DNA from: Prorocentrum cordatum
Lineage: Eukaryota; Sar; Dinophyceae; Prorocentrales; Prorocentraceae
Reading direction: 5' to 3'
Assembly (NCBI GenBank): GCA_963575745.1
Contig: CAUYUJ010015833.1
Span: 1-64,000 of the forward strand
Length of the DNA: 64,000 nucleotides
Below are positions 32,129 to 40,991 of this stretch, piece by piece. The translations under genes and the position numbers were made by a program. The first letter of the stretch is position 1, and the number at the start of each line of letters is the position of its first letter. Under the pieces are notes generated by a model. The model had not been told where the DNA came from and searched no databases. It saw nothing but the letters and a program-made list of their open reading frames with translations.

Positions 32129-32159
<31 letters not shown>

Positions 32160-32170
32160 GATACATATAC

Positions 32171-32205
<35 letters not shown>

Positions 32206-32360
32206 TATATACATATACGTATACATAGACATAGACATATACATATACATATACACATACATATACATATACAAATGTATATACACACATCTATATATAT
32301 ACATATATATACATATATATATTATACCATACATGTGTGCATACATATATATATATATAT
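32125..32360. repeat. TA / CATA microsatellite at insertion site of retrotransposon
   Basis: TATA and CATATA units. The retrotransposon's A1 repeat starts at the end of this tract, and the same ACATATATATATA sequence resumes immediately after its B2 repeat (39401-39415). Confidence 0.95.
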
Positions 32361-32495
32361 ATTATCGTGAGCCTGCTGGTGAATGATGCCTCGGTCCTGA
32401 AACGCACGCCGTGGCAGTTAGTTGTAGGCCTCCAGGGATCCAAAGGGGCCCCCACCTTCAGGCCTGCTCTTGCTGCTTCCGTAGTTTGCTGGCTC
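32361..32495 (+). repeat. Split direct repeat A1
   Basis: Starts ATTATCGTGAGCCTGCTGGT and ends GTAGTTTGCTGGCTC. Identical to A2 apart from an internal segment (about 32386-32440) missing from A2. Confidence 0.95.
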
Positions 32496-32528
32496 AGGCA
32501 CCGCATTCGCGCTGGGGCTTTGCCGTGG

Positions 32529-33002
32529 ATGGTTATTGGCGAGCTCTGGCAGACTGGAGTGCTTGCGGCTGGCAACGTCGCCGGCGCCTGGCTCGGCAAG
32601 TGCCCAGCGTGCCCGACGCTGGTCTGCCCAGCGGTGCCGGCCTGTCCCTCCTCGACGTGCCCGGAGGTCTCGCTGGTGTGCGGGCAGGGCGAGAGGCCGG
32701 TGGCCAGCTGCCCGCCTTGCCCCGCGGTGGAGCCGGTCGAGGCCTCGAGCGCTGGACCGGGGCTCTTGCTCTTCGTGGCGGTGAGCTGCGCCTGCCTGTT
32801 CATCGGCCTGCGCGTGGGCTTCACGAGCGGAGTGGCCTGCAGCAAGCGGAGTCATGGCGGGCGCCCAGCACCTCGTGGGGCGGTCGTTCCTGGCCAACTA
32901 CGGGGAGGACCCGGTCGTGTGGCGCTGGCGGATCGTGTTGGCGGGGGTGGCGTCCTCGGAATGCAAGGTGGTCGTCCTCACCCCGGACGGGGACCTCTAT
33001 GA
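32529..33002 (+). CDS. Small Cys/Pro-rich ORF with one membrane segment (retrotransposon ORF)
   Basis: About 157 codons from ATG at 32529; the frame is open upstream too, through A1. Residues 20-70 carry a series of CPxCP-like motifs (GKCPACPTLVCPAVPACP, later SCPPCPAV). A strongly hydrophobic stretch follows (LLLFVAVSCACLFIGLRVG, about 32761-32820), then a basic tail. The frame overlaps the start of the gag-like ORF by about 150 bp in another frame. The architecture (Cys-rich ectodomain-like part, single membrane span, basic tail) is unusual for a retrotransposon. Function unknown; coding status inferred from motif structure and position between A1 and gag. Confidence 0.5.
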   Translation: MVIGELWQTGVLAAGNVAGAWLGKCPACPTLVCPAVPACPSSTCPEVSLVCGQGERPVASCPPCPAVEPVEASSAGPGLLLFVAVSCACLFIGLRVGFTSGVACSKRSHGGRPAPRGAVVPGQLRGGPGRVALADRVGGGGVLGMQGGRPHPGRGPL

Positions 33003-34183
33003 GGAGGACGCCACCGAGGCGCAGGCGGTCCGCTGGCGCGGGCCGTCCAACGAGCTCCCGCAGGGAGTGCCGCGGCAGAGCATCTACCGGTTCGCCCAGT
33101 ATCTGGCGGCCAACGTGCTCCGCGATCTCATGGCGGAGGCGCGGGTGATTGCGGCCGCCATCGACCGCCGGGCTGGAGTGGCGCCCTTGCCCGCTCCTGC
33201 GGGCCCGGCTGCCGGCGCGGGCGGAGGGAGCTCTCGCCGCGCAGGCGCCCGCGGCGGACGTCGCCGGCGGGGTGCAGGTCGGGGGTGCCGCTGCGCCGCT
33301 CCCCGAGCCGGCCCAATTCGGCAGGGCGATGGGCGCCCCTGCCGGGTTCGTGCCCCCGCGGCCGCAGCCCCTCCAGCCGGGCCCGACCGCGGTGGTCAAG
33401 TGGGTGGCCGCGGAGTCGCGCTCCTTCCCGGGGGGCGCTGTCAAGAAGGGCGACGAGATGGTGCTCAACGGCTCGGAGATGATCCTGGGCGACCGCGGGG
33501 TGCTGACGCTGGCGGGCCAGCCGGTCAACATCGCGAACATCGGCGACCAGGACGTGGAGGCCTTCAAGGCGGGCGACGCCTCCTTGGACGCGAGGCTGCT
33601 GGAGATGCAGCGGGACGCCCGCGGCGAGAGGCATCGCCCCTGGCGCGACCTCGTGCGTGACATGGCGGTCGCGGAGCAGAAGGACTGGCCGGTGCCGGGG
33701 CCGCGCACAGCCGCCTGGTGCTGCCAGTACCTCGACAAGAGGGGCGAGGGCCCCGTGGCGCGGGACCGGCGCTGGCGCGCCGACCAGCGCCTCACCCTCG
33801 AGGCGTGGGGCGTCGCCGAGCACGAGACGCTCGCCAAGGCGCTCGAGCGCCTCGGGGCCTTCGACCAGTGCGACGTCCCCAACCTGGCGTGCGCGGAGGA
33901 CCTCTTCCGCCGCATGCAGCTCATCGAGTACTTCTACCTCGAGGCTGCTCGTCGCGCGGGCGCCTCGCGCGACAAGCAGGGGCAGGGCAAGGGCGGCAAG
34001 GGCGCCCGGCAGGAGGAGGCCGCCATCTTCTCCGGCAAGCACCGGGACCACGGCGAGTGCATGGTCGCGCTGGACCTCTCGGAGTACGTGGCCAAGGAGC
34101 TGGAGCGCGACTCGGCCGTCGTGAAGCAGATGCGCAAGGCTCGCGAGGAGAGGGGCCTTGCGAGCAAGCGCGATGGCTCCTGA
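32854..34183 (+). pseudogene. Gag-like ORF, one frameshift
   Basis: ATG at 32854. The first part (to about 33230) contains VVWRWRIVLAG, VVVLTPDGDLYEED and RFAQYLAANVLRDLM and then turns into an Ala/Pro/Gly linker, where a frameshift moves the signal to the frame ending at 34183. The second part has GDEMVLNGSEMILGDRGVLT, WPVPGPRTAAWC, a helical segment with LTLEAWGVAEHETLAKALER, LACAEDLFRRMQLIEYFYLE and a Lys/Arg/Glu-rich end. No CCHC knuckle is visible. Its place before RT and its mainly helical character suggest the structural protein of the retrotransposon particle. Joined length would be about 440 residues. Family assignment is by position only. Confidence 0.6.
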
Positions 34184-34528
34184 GCGGAGCGGCCCGCGGA
34201 CTCCCGCGACCGCGGGCCCGCCTTCAGAGGGCGGCCCAGAGCGGTGGACTGGGCCCGATGTGCATGCCACCGCCAGCCGGGGCGGCTCCCACAGGATCGT
34301 CCACCGCGACCTGCTGCCGCTGCCGCTCGACAGTCTTGACGCCGGCCCAGACTCAGGCTGCCGCCCCGCTGTCTCGGCGCCGTCTCCGGCGCCAGGGCAT
34401 GCGAGCCCATCCCAGCCAGTGGGCGAGAGAGTGCGCGCAGGCCCTCAACGACCTGGACGCCGGCTCCCAGGGATCTTGCCCTCGGTCTGTTCGCGCCTCG
34501 TGGGCTCCGATGGCCGCCGGCCTGCCTT

Positions 34529-34662
34529 GCAGGAGGAGGATGAGGAGGAGGAGGAGGAGGAGGAGGAGGAGGAGGAGGAGGAGGAGGAGGGGGAGGGGGA
34601 GGAGAGGGAGGATGAAGAGGAGAAGGAGGAGGAGGAGGAGGAGGAGAAGGAGGAGGAGGCGG
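34529..34662 (+). repeat. GAG microsatellite inside the retrotransposon
   Basis: GAGGAG units with few changes, between the gag-like ORF and the RT domain. They encode poly-Glu or poly-Arg depending on frame, so the original linker is obscured. Confidence 0.95.
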
Positions 34663-34819
34663 CCCAGGAAAGGAGCCTGGTCCACATCCGCGCCGCGGTG
34701 GCGGAGGTGGGGAGGCCGCCCGCCGACGTGACCCGCCAGGGAGCCCTCGCGGACCTCCTGCCCCTGCCGGCGGACAGCTCCCCCGTGGGGCCGGACGTGC
34801 TGCCGGGCGCCGGCGGTCC

Positions 34820-36565
34820 GAAGGCAGCTCGAGGAGCTCGTCAAGCAGACAGTTCTCCCAATCGACCTGGCCGAGGAGCGGAGGAGGAGCCGCCAGGTCA
34901 AGCGTGCGTGCATGGACCCCTCGCTCCGTGGGCGGCCTCGGCGCTATGCCAGGCTGCTGGACCGTATGAACGGGGCGGGGATGATGGAGTGGCGTCGCAC
35001 CGGCGCCCCTTCGCGGGGCTGCTCGCGGCGTGGAAGCAGTCGGGGAAGCAGCGCCTCATCGCCGACGCGCGGGTGGCGAACCTCGGCTTCGCGGAGCCAG
35101 ACCCGGTCTCCCTGGCCACGGGGACCGCCTTCAGCAACCTCGAGGTCGACTCTGGGCCAGCGCTGCGCATCGCCCAGGTGGACCTGAAGGACTGCTTCTA
35201 CCACCTGCTGATGCCGCCGGAGCTGGTCAGCCAGTTTTGTCTCGACGGCGTCGCGGCCGGCCTCGTGGGCTTGAAGCAGCTCGACGGGGAGCCAGTGGCG
35301 CCTACCACTACAGTTTACCCCCACCTGCGGGTGGTGCCGACGGGCTGGAACCATGCCCTCTGGTGGGCCCAGACCATCCACGAGCGCGTTGCCTACCAGG
35401 TGCCGGGCATCGTTGACTCCATCGTTGCCCGCAGCTTGTCAACAAGCTGCGGGACCGGGCCCCGGGGGGCCAGCTGTCGCAGGTCGAATTCATGCACGCC
35501 GAGTACGTTGACAACTTTGCTGCCCTCGGCTACCGGACCGAGGACGTGACGCGGGCGGCTGCCGGCGTCGAGGAGCTCTTCAACCAGCTGGGCCTGCCCA
35601 CGCACCCGCTGGAGGTCACCGACGGCGGCGAGCTCCTGGACTGGACGTTTGGCGAGACCAGCCCCACCGTGCGCCTCTCCAGCCGCCGAGTCTGGAAGAT
35701 CCGGCTCGGGAGATCGAGCGTGGCGGCTGCGCCGGGCGCGAGCTGGAGTCGATCATCGGTCACTACACCTTCGCCGCCCGCGTCAGGCCCGAGGCGCTGT
35801 GCGTCTTCCAGGCTGCCTATACAGCTTCGCCCAGCGATCGCCGCTGCAGTGGCGCCAGCTCTGGCCGGCCGTGCGGCGGGAGCTGCGCTGGGCTGTCGGC
35901 CTCCTGCCTCTCTTGATGAGGCCCCTGGGCGCGCAGTGGTCCGAGGAGGTCGTCATCGCTGACGCGTCGCTGCGGGGCCGAGGAGGCTGCGTCGGCCGCC
36001 GAGCTCGTGAGGACGTGGCGGCGGCCGGCCGCTTCTCCGACCGCTGGCGCTTCGGCGAGGAGGGCGAGGCGGCGCTGCGCCCTCGGGAGGCTTCCATGAA
36101 GGAGGAGGCCCGGCTCGTGGCGCAGTGGCGCCAGCCTGGCGCCGCCCAGGCCGGCGAGGTCGAGCCGTGGGAGCTCGGTCGCTGGAGCGGCGACGCCGAG
36201 GCTGCCCCCTGCGCGGTGGTCCCCGAGCTGGGGCCGGAGCTGCTCGCCGGCGGCTGGGCGACGGTCTCCTCGGGCAAGTAGTCCAGAGCTGAGGCCATGC
36301 CCGTGCTCGAGGGGCGGGCGCTTGCGTGGGCGGCTAGGCGCGCCAGCAGGGGCCTGGCCAACCACGGCGCCCGCAAGCTCTTCATCAGCGATGCGATGTC
36401 CGAGGTGCTCGCCTTGGAAAAAGGACGCTCCTCCTCGCCCATGTCGATGCGAGTGTGCCGCCAGTGGTGCGCCACTATTATCTTCGCTCCCCGGATGTAT
36501 TCTCGAGTCCGTGGGGCACGGTCGGAGCTCCACGTTGCCGACAAGCCGTCGCGCTACCATCAGCC
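34820..36565 (+). pseudogene. Reverse transcriptase-RNase H of the DIRS-like retrotransposon, several frameshifts
   Basis: Copies element RNA into DNA. Order seen: QLEELVKQTVLPIDLAEERR (from about 34829); RRYARLLDRMNGAGMMEW; frameshift near 35010; WKQSGKQRLIADARVANLGF (35031); catalytic motif A VDLKDCFYHL (35178-35207); motif B VPTGWNHALWWAQ (about 35337-35376); frameshift near 35440; motif C EYVDNFAALG (from 35501), with Asn where most RTs have the second Asp; frameshift near 35710. RNase H follows: VIADASLRG (35952-35978), LEGRALAW (36306), LFISDAMSEVLALEKGR (from about 36378) and SELHVADKPSR (ending about 36556), with a break near 36281. The spacing and the HVADKPSR end fit DIRS-order RT-RH. 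At least four frame breaks make it non-functional. Confidence 0.85.
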
Positions 36566-37443
36566 GGCTCGGCTCAAGACGAGCTGGGCCGGCCCCGCGG
36601 GCGCCCTATCGCCGCGGCCTTTGCCGGGGATGGCGCCCCTCCGCGGGCCCCAGCAGGCGCCGCCCGCGCCGGCCCCTGCGCTGACGAAGGGACCCCTATA
36701 GCTGGTGCGGCCGTCCAAGAGGGCCCGGGAGGAGTCGGCGACCGGCTCGCCGCCGCGGGCACTTCTGCGACGCCCGGCGGCGGCGCCGGGCGGCAGCGCG
36801 TCCTCTCCCGCGCTCGGCGGGCGCCGGGCCGGCCCCGCGCCGCCGCTGCCGCCGCGCTCGCGGGAGCCTCCGCCGGAGCGACCCGCGAGGCTCGAAGGGC
36901 GAACAGAGAGGCCCGCTTCCCGGAGCCAGCGAGGCGCCCGGACAGCCGCGGGCCGGCGCTCCTCGAGCGCGAGAGCGTCGGCCCCCACAGCCAGCGGGGC
37001 TACGCGAGGGTCTTCGAGGGGTTCAAGCTGTTCGCGTCGGCGATGCGCGCGACGCTCAGCAGCGCGGCCAAGGTGGACAGCGCGGCTGTGGAGTGGTGCC
37101 ACCAGCAGTTCTTCGAGGGCGGCGACAGCTACGAGGGCTCGAAGCTCGGCGCCGTGCTGAAGTACTTCCTGCCGCACCTGGTGCACGACCGCTCGCTGCC
37201 GAGGCTATCCCGCTGCCTCCGGGGCTGGAAGCGGCTGGCGCCTCCCAAGAGCCGCCTGCCGACGCCCTGGGAGGTGCTCTGCCTCATCGCCAACGACCTG
37301 GCGTTCCACGGCAACCTTCACGCGGCGCGGCTCGTGGTGGTGATGCTCTGCTCCTACCCGAGGCCGGTGGAGCTGCTCGGCCTCGCCCTGTGGAGCATGG
37401 TGTTGTTCCCGCAGGAGGCCGAGACCACGTCGAAGACGGGGGA

Positions 37444-37629
37444 CCCAGACCCCCGACGTCGTGATTTTTTCACAACGTCGACCCTGGGCAGTCTGGACCC
37501 TTCCCCCGGGGCCGGCTTTTCATCCTGAGTCGTTTTTTGACGGCCCCGAGGCCCGGGAAGGGCCCCCGGAGGCCGAAAATAGCGAAAAACCTCCCGTCGT
37601 GATTTTTTCACGACGCGAGGGGGTCTGGG
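37444..37629. mobile_element. MITE-like insertion (186 bp) in the recombinase gene
   Basis: Termini CCCAGACCCCCGACGTCGTGA (left) and the near reverse complement ending GAGGGGGTCTGGG (right) form about 21-bp inverted repeats. Each end also contains its own hairpin CGTCGTGA-TTTTT-TCACGACG (left copy with one change). GA is present on both sides (37442-37443, 37630-37631). Removing the insert with one GA brings SKTG in frame with EQDESLLL, the order expected in this recombinase family. Confidence 0.8.
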
Positions 37630-37734
37630 GAGCAGGACGAGAGCCTGCTGCTGGACCTGCCCCTCTTCCAGCTCCTCGCCCCGGTCCTCGGCATCCTGAA
37701 GGGCGAGGCCGGGCTCGAGGGCGCCGTGTCGCAC

Positions 37735-37893
37735 CTCCCCCTCCTCCTCCTCCCCCCCCTCCTCCTCCTCCTCCTCCTCCTCCTCCTCCTCCTCCTCCTC
37801 CTCCTCCTCCCCCTCCTCCTCCTCCTCCTCCCCCCCCTCCTCCTCCTCCTCCTCCTCCTCCTCCTCCTCCTCCTCCTCCTCCTCCTCCTCCTA
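37735..37893 (+). repeat. CTC microsatellite inside the recombinase gene
   Basis: About 50 CTC/CCC units between two catalytic-domain segments; poly-Leu, poly-Pro or poly-Ser depending on frame. Confidence 0.95.
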
Positions 37894-38204
37894 CCCCTGC
37901 TGTTCCTCCTCGGAGCTCGCGGGCGCGGTCGCCTACCGTGCGGCCGGGGTGCGCCTCGGCCTAGAGGGACCGCCATCGCTGTACCAGCTGCGGCACGGCG
38001 GGGCGGCGTCGGATCTGGCTGCCAGGCGCCGCGTGCTGGCCGAGATCAAGGCCAGGGGCCGGTGGCGCGACGACCGCTCGCTGATGCAGTACGACCAAGG
38101 GCGGCCGGGTCACGGAGCAGCTCAGCAAGCTGCCGGCCGGGCAGCTCGCCATAGCCGCGCGCGTGGAGAGGCAGATTGGCAACACCCTCTCCGGTCGCTC
38201 GCCT

Positions 38205-38970
38205 CCTTTGCGACCAAGCTGAAGATGCCAGTCGCGCTGGAGATTTTCTCCGGCTCCGGGCGGCTGTCATGCGCCTGGAGGAAGCAGCTCCGTGAGAACA
38301 GAGTGCCCATCTTTGAATGGGATGTTCGCTGGGGCCCAGAATACGATTTGACTAAACGGAGAAACCAACAATTGATCCGTGGATGGATCAATGGTGGTTT
38401 AATATGTGCTATCTGGCTCGGGACCCCACGTAACTCGTGGTCCCGGGCCAGAGATGTTCCCCCTGGGCCGCCTCCTCTCAGAAGTGATTCGTGCATTCTT
38501 GGTCTTCAAGGGCTGGCCCCAAAAGATCAGTTCAAGGTCGACGTTGGCAATTCCTTGATGCGATTCTCGGCTGGGCTTGTTCATCAGTGTCGTCTTTGGG
38601 GTATCCCGATCGCTCTCGAGAACCCCCACCTCTCGCGTATTTGGCTGGCAGTCCCATGAAGGCTATTGCTAAACACTGTCAGGCGACCGTGTTGGATTTC
38701 TGCCAGTATGGTGCTACCTACCGCAAGCGTACCAAAATATTGTCTTGTAACTTGGACCTCTCGCCTCTTGGGAGGAAATGTGCCGGTCGAGGAATATGCT
38801 CGGCCACCCCTCGTCATCACTTGCAGCTGACTGGAAAAACTAATGGAGTATTTAACACACACCTCGCGGAACCATACCCCTCGGCTTTGCGTGAAGAGAT
38901 TGTTCGGCAATACCAACTCGTGCTCGCCCATAAACAATATACCCGGCTTCGCCAGTATTGGATCGGCTGA
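38205..38970 (+). pseudogene. DNA-methyltransferase-like domain of the retrotransposon, catalytic Cys replaced
   Basis: Follows the recombinase on the same strand. Segments in order: ALEIFSGSGRLSCAW (SAM-binding motif I type, about 38234-38278), FEWDVRWGPEYDLTKRRNQQ, ICAIWLGTPRNSWSRARDVP (about 38403-38462), GPPPLRSDS, DVGNSLMRFSAGLVHQC, GIPIALENPHLSRIW (about 38600-38644). A one-base loss near 38650 shifts the frame; it continues MKAIAKHCQATVLDFCQYGA, YRKRTKILSCNLDL and HLAEPYPSALREE to a stop at about 38970. The layout resembles C5-cytosine-methyltransferase-like domains carried by some protist retroelements, where the GTP(C) block holds the catalytic Cys. Here the codon is CGT, Arg (38429-38431), so activity is unlikely. 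Substrate and role are inferred. Confidence 0.7.
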
Positions 38971-39001
38971 AAACCAGTATCGTCTTTGGGAAAAGTATTT
39001 T

Positions 39002-39139
39002 GGAGTTGGTCAGGAATAGAGCTGTCACTTCAGTGCCTGTGTTGTGGAGTTCTCGCTTCGTGTCGAAATCCTCCTTGTGGTCGAGACTGATGCGTTATGA
39101 GACTGAGCCTCTGGCGCAGGGAAAGAGAAGAGGGGGATC
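39002..39139 (+). repeat. Split direct repeat B1
   Basis: GGAGTTGGTCAGGAATAGAG through GGAAAGAGAAGAGGGGGATC; identical as far as I can see to B2, 259 bp downstream. Confidence 0.95.
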
Positions 39140-39219
39140 ATTATCGTGAGCCTGCTGGTGAATGGAAAGGGGCCCCCACCTTCAGGCCTGCTCTTGCTGC
39201 TTCCGTAGTTTGCTGGCTC
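39140..39219 (+). repeat. Split direct repeat A2
   Basis: Same ends as A1 with about 55 bp missing inside. It abuts B1, as expected for the A1-B1A2B2 arrangement. Confidence 0.95.
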
Positions 39220-39260
39220 CGCCTCCCTCCCCGCCGCCTGTATAGTCAACCACCTCCGGA

Positions 39261-39398
39261 GGAGTTGGTCAGGAATAGAGCTGTCACTTCAGTGCCTGTG
39301 TTGTGGAGTTCTCGCTTCGTGTCGAAATCCTCCTTGTGGTCGAGACTGATGCGTTATGAGACTGAGCCTCTGGCGCAGGGAAAGAGAAGAGGGGGATC
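39261..39398 (+). repeat. Split direct repeat B2 (3' end of element)
   Basis: Copy of B1. It ends GGGGGATCAT and is followed at once by ACATATATATATATA, the microsatellite that precedes A1. The 41 bp between A2 and B2 (39220-39260) is the residual A2-B2 spacer. Confidence 0.95.
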
Positions 39399-39399
39399 A

Positions 39400-39600
39400 T
39401 ACATATATATATATACCTCAAGAGTGAAAGTTCAACACCAACAATAACAACAACAATCATTGTAATATTGTTCGCTCTTACTTGATCGCGTGCCACTCAA
39501 CACGTATATCCCAAACCCTCGATACCCGCCCCCCTCGTCTTCGACCGTGCCCCTCGGGGGTATATCTTCCTTACCTGCCACGCACACTTATCGCAGCCCC
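39400..39600 (+). repeat. TA remnant, CAA tract and module D, copy 3
   Basis: After the TA tract, AGTGAAAGTTCAACACCAAC and CAACAA units lead to D (39465-39575): GTTCGCTCTTACTTGATCGC, CACGTATATCCCAAACCCTC, CTCGTCTTCGACCGTGCCCC, then TCGGGGGTATAT. It continues the module interrupted by the retrotransposon. Confidence 0.85.
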
Positions 39601-39700
39601 ACCAGACACGGGAAGAGAGGACGAATGGGGGAGGGAGAAGGACAGAGCACGAGAGGGGGCCTCTCGGAATAAATCGTGATGAAGTATCGAGCGGGAGCCC
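39601..39700 (+). repeat. SR unit
   Basis: Ends GTGATGAAGTATCGAGCGGGAGCC, an SR core, before the minisatellite. Confidence 0.6.
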
Positions 39701-39714
39701 TTGTCACCGTGGCT

Positions 39715-40330
39715 GCGCCTCCGCGGGCTGGGGCCTCAGTGGGCTGTGTCGGGGGGCCTCTGTGGGCAGCGCACTGGGGCCTCTGTGGGTGCGCTTGGGG
39801 CTCTGTGGGCTGGGGCCTCTGTGGGCGCGCTGGAAGCCTCTGCGGGCTGTGTTGGGGGGCCTCAGTGGACAACGCGCGGAGGCCTCCGTGGGCGCGCTTG
39901 GCGCCTATGTGGGCTGGGGCCTCTGTGGGTGCGTTTGTGGCCTCTGTGGTCTGTGTCGGACGGCCTCAGTGAGCAGCGCGCTTGGGGCCTCAAGCGCGCT
40001 TGGGGCCTCTGTGGGCTGGGGTCTCTGTGGGCTGTGTCGGGGGCCTCAGTGGGCAGCGCGCTGTGGCCTCTGTGGGCGCGCTTGGGGACTCTGTCGGCTG
40101 GGACCTCTGTGGGCGCGTTTGGGTCCTCTGCGGGCAGGTGTCCGAGGGACTCAGTGGGCAGCGTGCTGGAACTTCTGTGGGCGCGCGGGGGCCTCTGCGG
40201 GCAGTGTCCGAGGGCCTCAGTGGGCAGCATGCTGGGTCCACTGTGGGCGCGCTTGGAGCTTCTGTAGGCTGTGTCCGAAGGCCTAAATGAGCAGCGTGCT
40301 GGGGCCCCTGTGGTTCGGGAGCCTCTCTGG
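39715..40330 (+). repeat. GGCCTC minisatellite, array 1
   Basis: Units of about 21-24 bp alternate GGGCCTCTGTGGGCGCGCTT and GGGGCCTCAGTGGGCAGCGC with GGGCTGTGTCGGG. Trp/Gly/Ala-rich + frames and Pro/Arg-rich - frames are repeat translations. The same unit makes the array at 44.39-45.65 kb. Confidence 0.9.
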
Positions 40331-40334
40331 CCAG

Positions 40335-40885
40335 GGCGTGTAGAAGTGCATTGCAAGGGCGTGTCGAACGGGAGCCCCTATCGTCGCAGGTGGGCCTCCG
40401 GCGCCGCTGCTGAATTTCAGTCTCTGGCCACGGGGTCTCTTCGAATACATCTTGAGGAAGTATCGAACGGGAGCCCTTGTCATCGTACTTGGGCTTCCAC
40501 CGATTTGACTGAATCATGAAGAAATATCGAACGAGAGCGCCGTTCCTGAGTTCGGCCGCCTTCTTGGCCAGGGGCTCTCGGAGTAAATCGTGAGGAAGTA
40601 TCGAGCAGGAGCCTTTTCTACCGTAGCTGGGCCCCCGCCAACTTGACTGAACTGCGAGGAAATATCGAGCGAGAGCGCAGTTCTTGATTTCGAAGGCCTC
40701 TCTGGCCAGGGTATCTCGGGGTCAATTGAGAGGAAGTATCGAGCGGGAGCCGCTTTCGTCGTAGCCGGGCCTCCAAGGGCCCACTTTTACACTCAAGCCA
40801 ACGCTCGACCGGGAGCCTCGTCTTCAAAGAAAATGTAGCCGGCGTCGAAGCGAGAGCGCCTGGAACCGCTTCGGGATAGCAACAA
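40335..40885 (+). repeat. SR array variant and module B' variant
   Basis: Four longer SR units (about 100 bp) with GTGAGGAAGTATCGAGC(A/G)GGAGCC, TCGTCGTAGCTGGGCCTCC and TTCGGGGGCCTCTCTGGCCA, then a B' relative (40765-40880) with ACTCAAGCCAACGCTCGACC and GAAAATGTAGCCGGCGTCGA. Confidence 0.8.
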
Positions 40886-40950
40886 GAATTAACAACATCA
40901 ACAACACCACCACATGCACCGCCACCACCACCACCAACAACACCACCACC

Positions 40951-40982
<32 letters not shown>

Positions 40983-40991
40983 CAATAATTT
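40886..40991 (+). repeat. CAA / CACCAC tract
   Basis: AACAACACCACC and CAACAA units leading to the duplicated block. Confidence 0.9.

Larger units (their letters stand above)
36705..38205 (+). pseudogene. Tyrosine recombinase of the retrotransposon, interrupted by MITE and CTC tract
   Basis: Would integrate the circular DNA form. N-terminal 70 codons are basic and Pro/Arg-rich. After a frameshift (about 36930) comes a core-binding domain: LLERESVGPHSQRGYARVF, VEWCHQQFFEGG, LSRCLRGWKRLAPPKSRLPT. The catalytic domain starts at about 37260; YPRPVELLGL carries the first catalytic Arg (37361-37363). SKTG (37430-37441) is split from EQDESLLLDLPLFQLLAPVL (from about 37632) by a 186-bp insertion. 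A CTC tract (37735-37893) follows, then LYQLRHGGAASD (Arg 37991, His 37994), IKARGRWRDDRSLMQYDQ with the Tyr nucleophile at 38090-38092, and, after another frameshift, a tail with QLSKLPAGQLAIAARVERQ. Catalytic residues are recognisable but the frame is broken repeatedly. Confidence 0.85.
32361..39399 (+). mobile_element. Tyrosine-recombinase (DIRS-order, PAT/Ngaro-like) retrotransposon with split direct repeats
   Basis: Boundaries follow from split direct repeats: A1 (32361-32495), coding region, B1 (39002-39139), A2 (39140-39219), B2 (39261-39398). A1/A2 and B1/B2 are near-identical pairs, and the A1-ORFs-B1-A2-B2 order is the hallmark of PAT and Ngaro elements, which integrate through circular DNA using a tyrosine recombinase. 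All coding parts lie on the + strand: Cys/Pro-rich membrane ORF, gag-like ORF, RT with RNase H, recombinase, methyltransferase-like domain. There is no integrase, protease or LTR. The copy is decayed by frameshifts, two trinucleotide expansions and a MITE-like insertion. A2 lacks about 55 bp present in A1. Confidence 0.9.

Noticed and set aside
32361-39399. LTR retrotransposon interpretation
   Set aside because: The terminal repeats are split (A1 / B1A2B2), there is no protease or DDE integrase, and a tyrosine recombinase is present.
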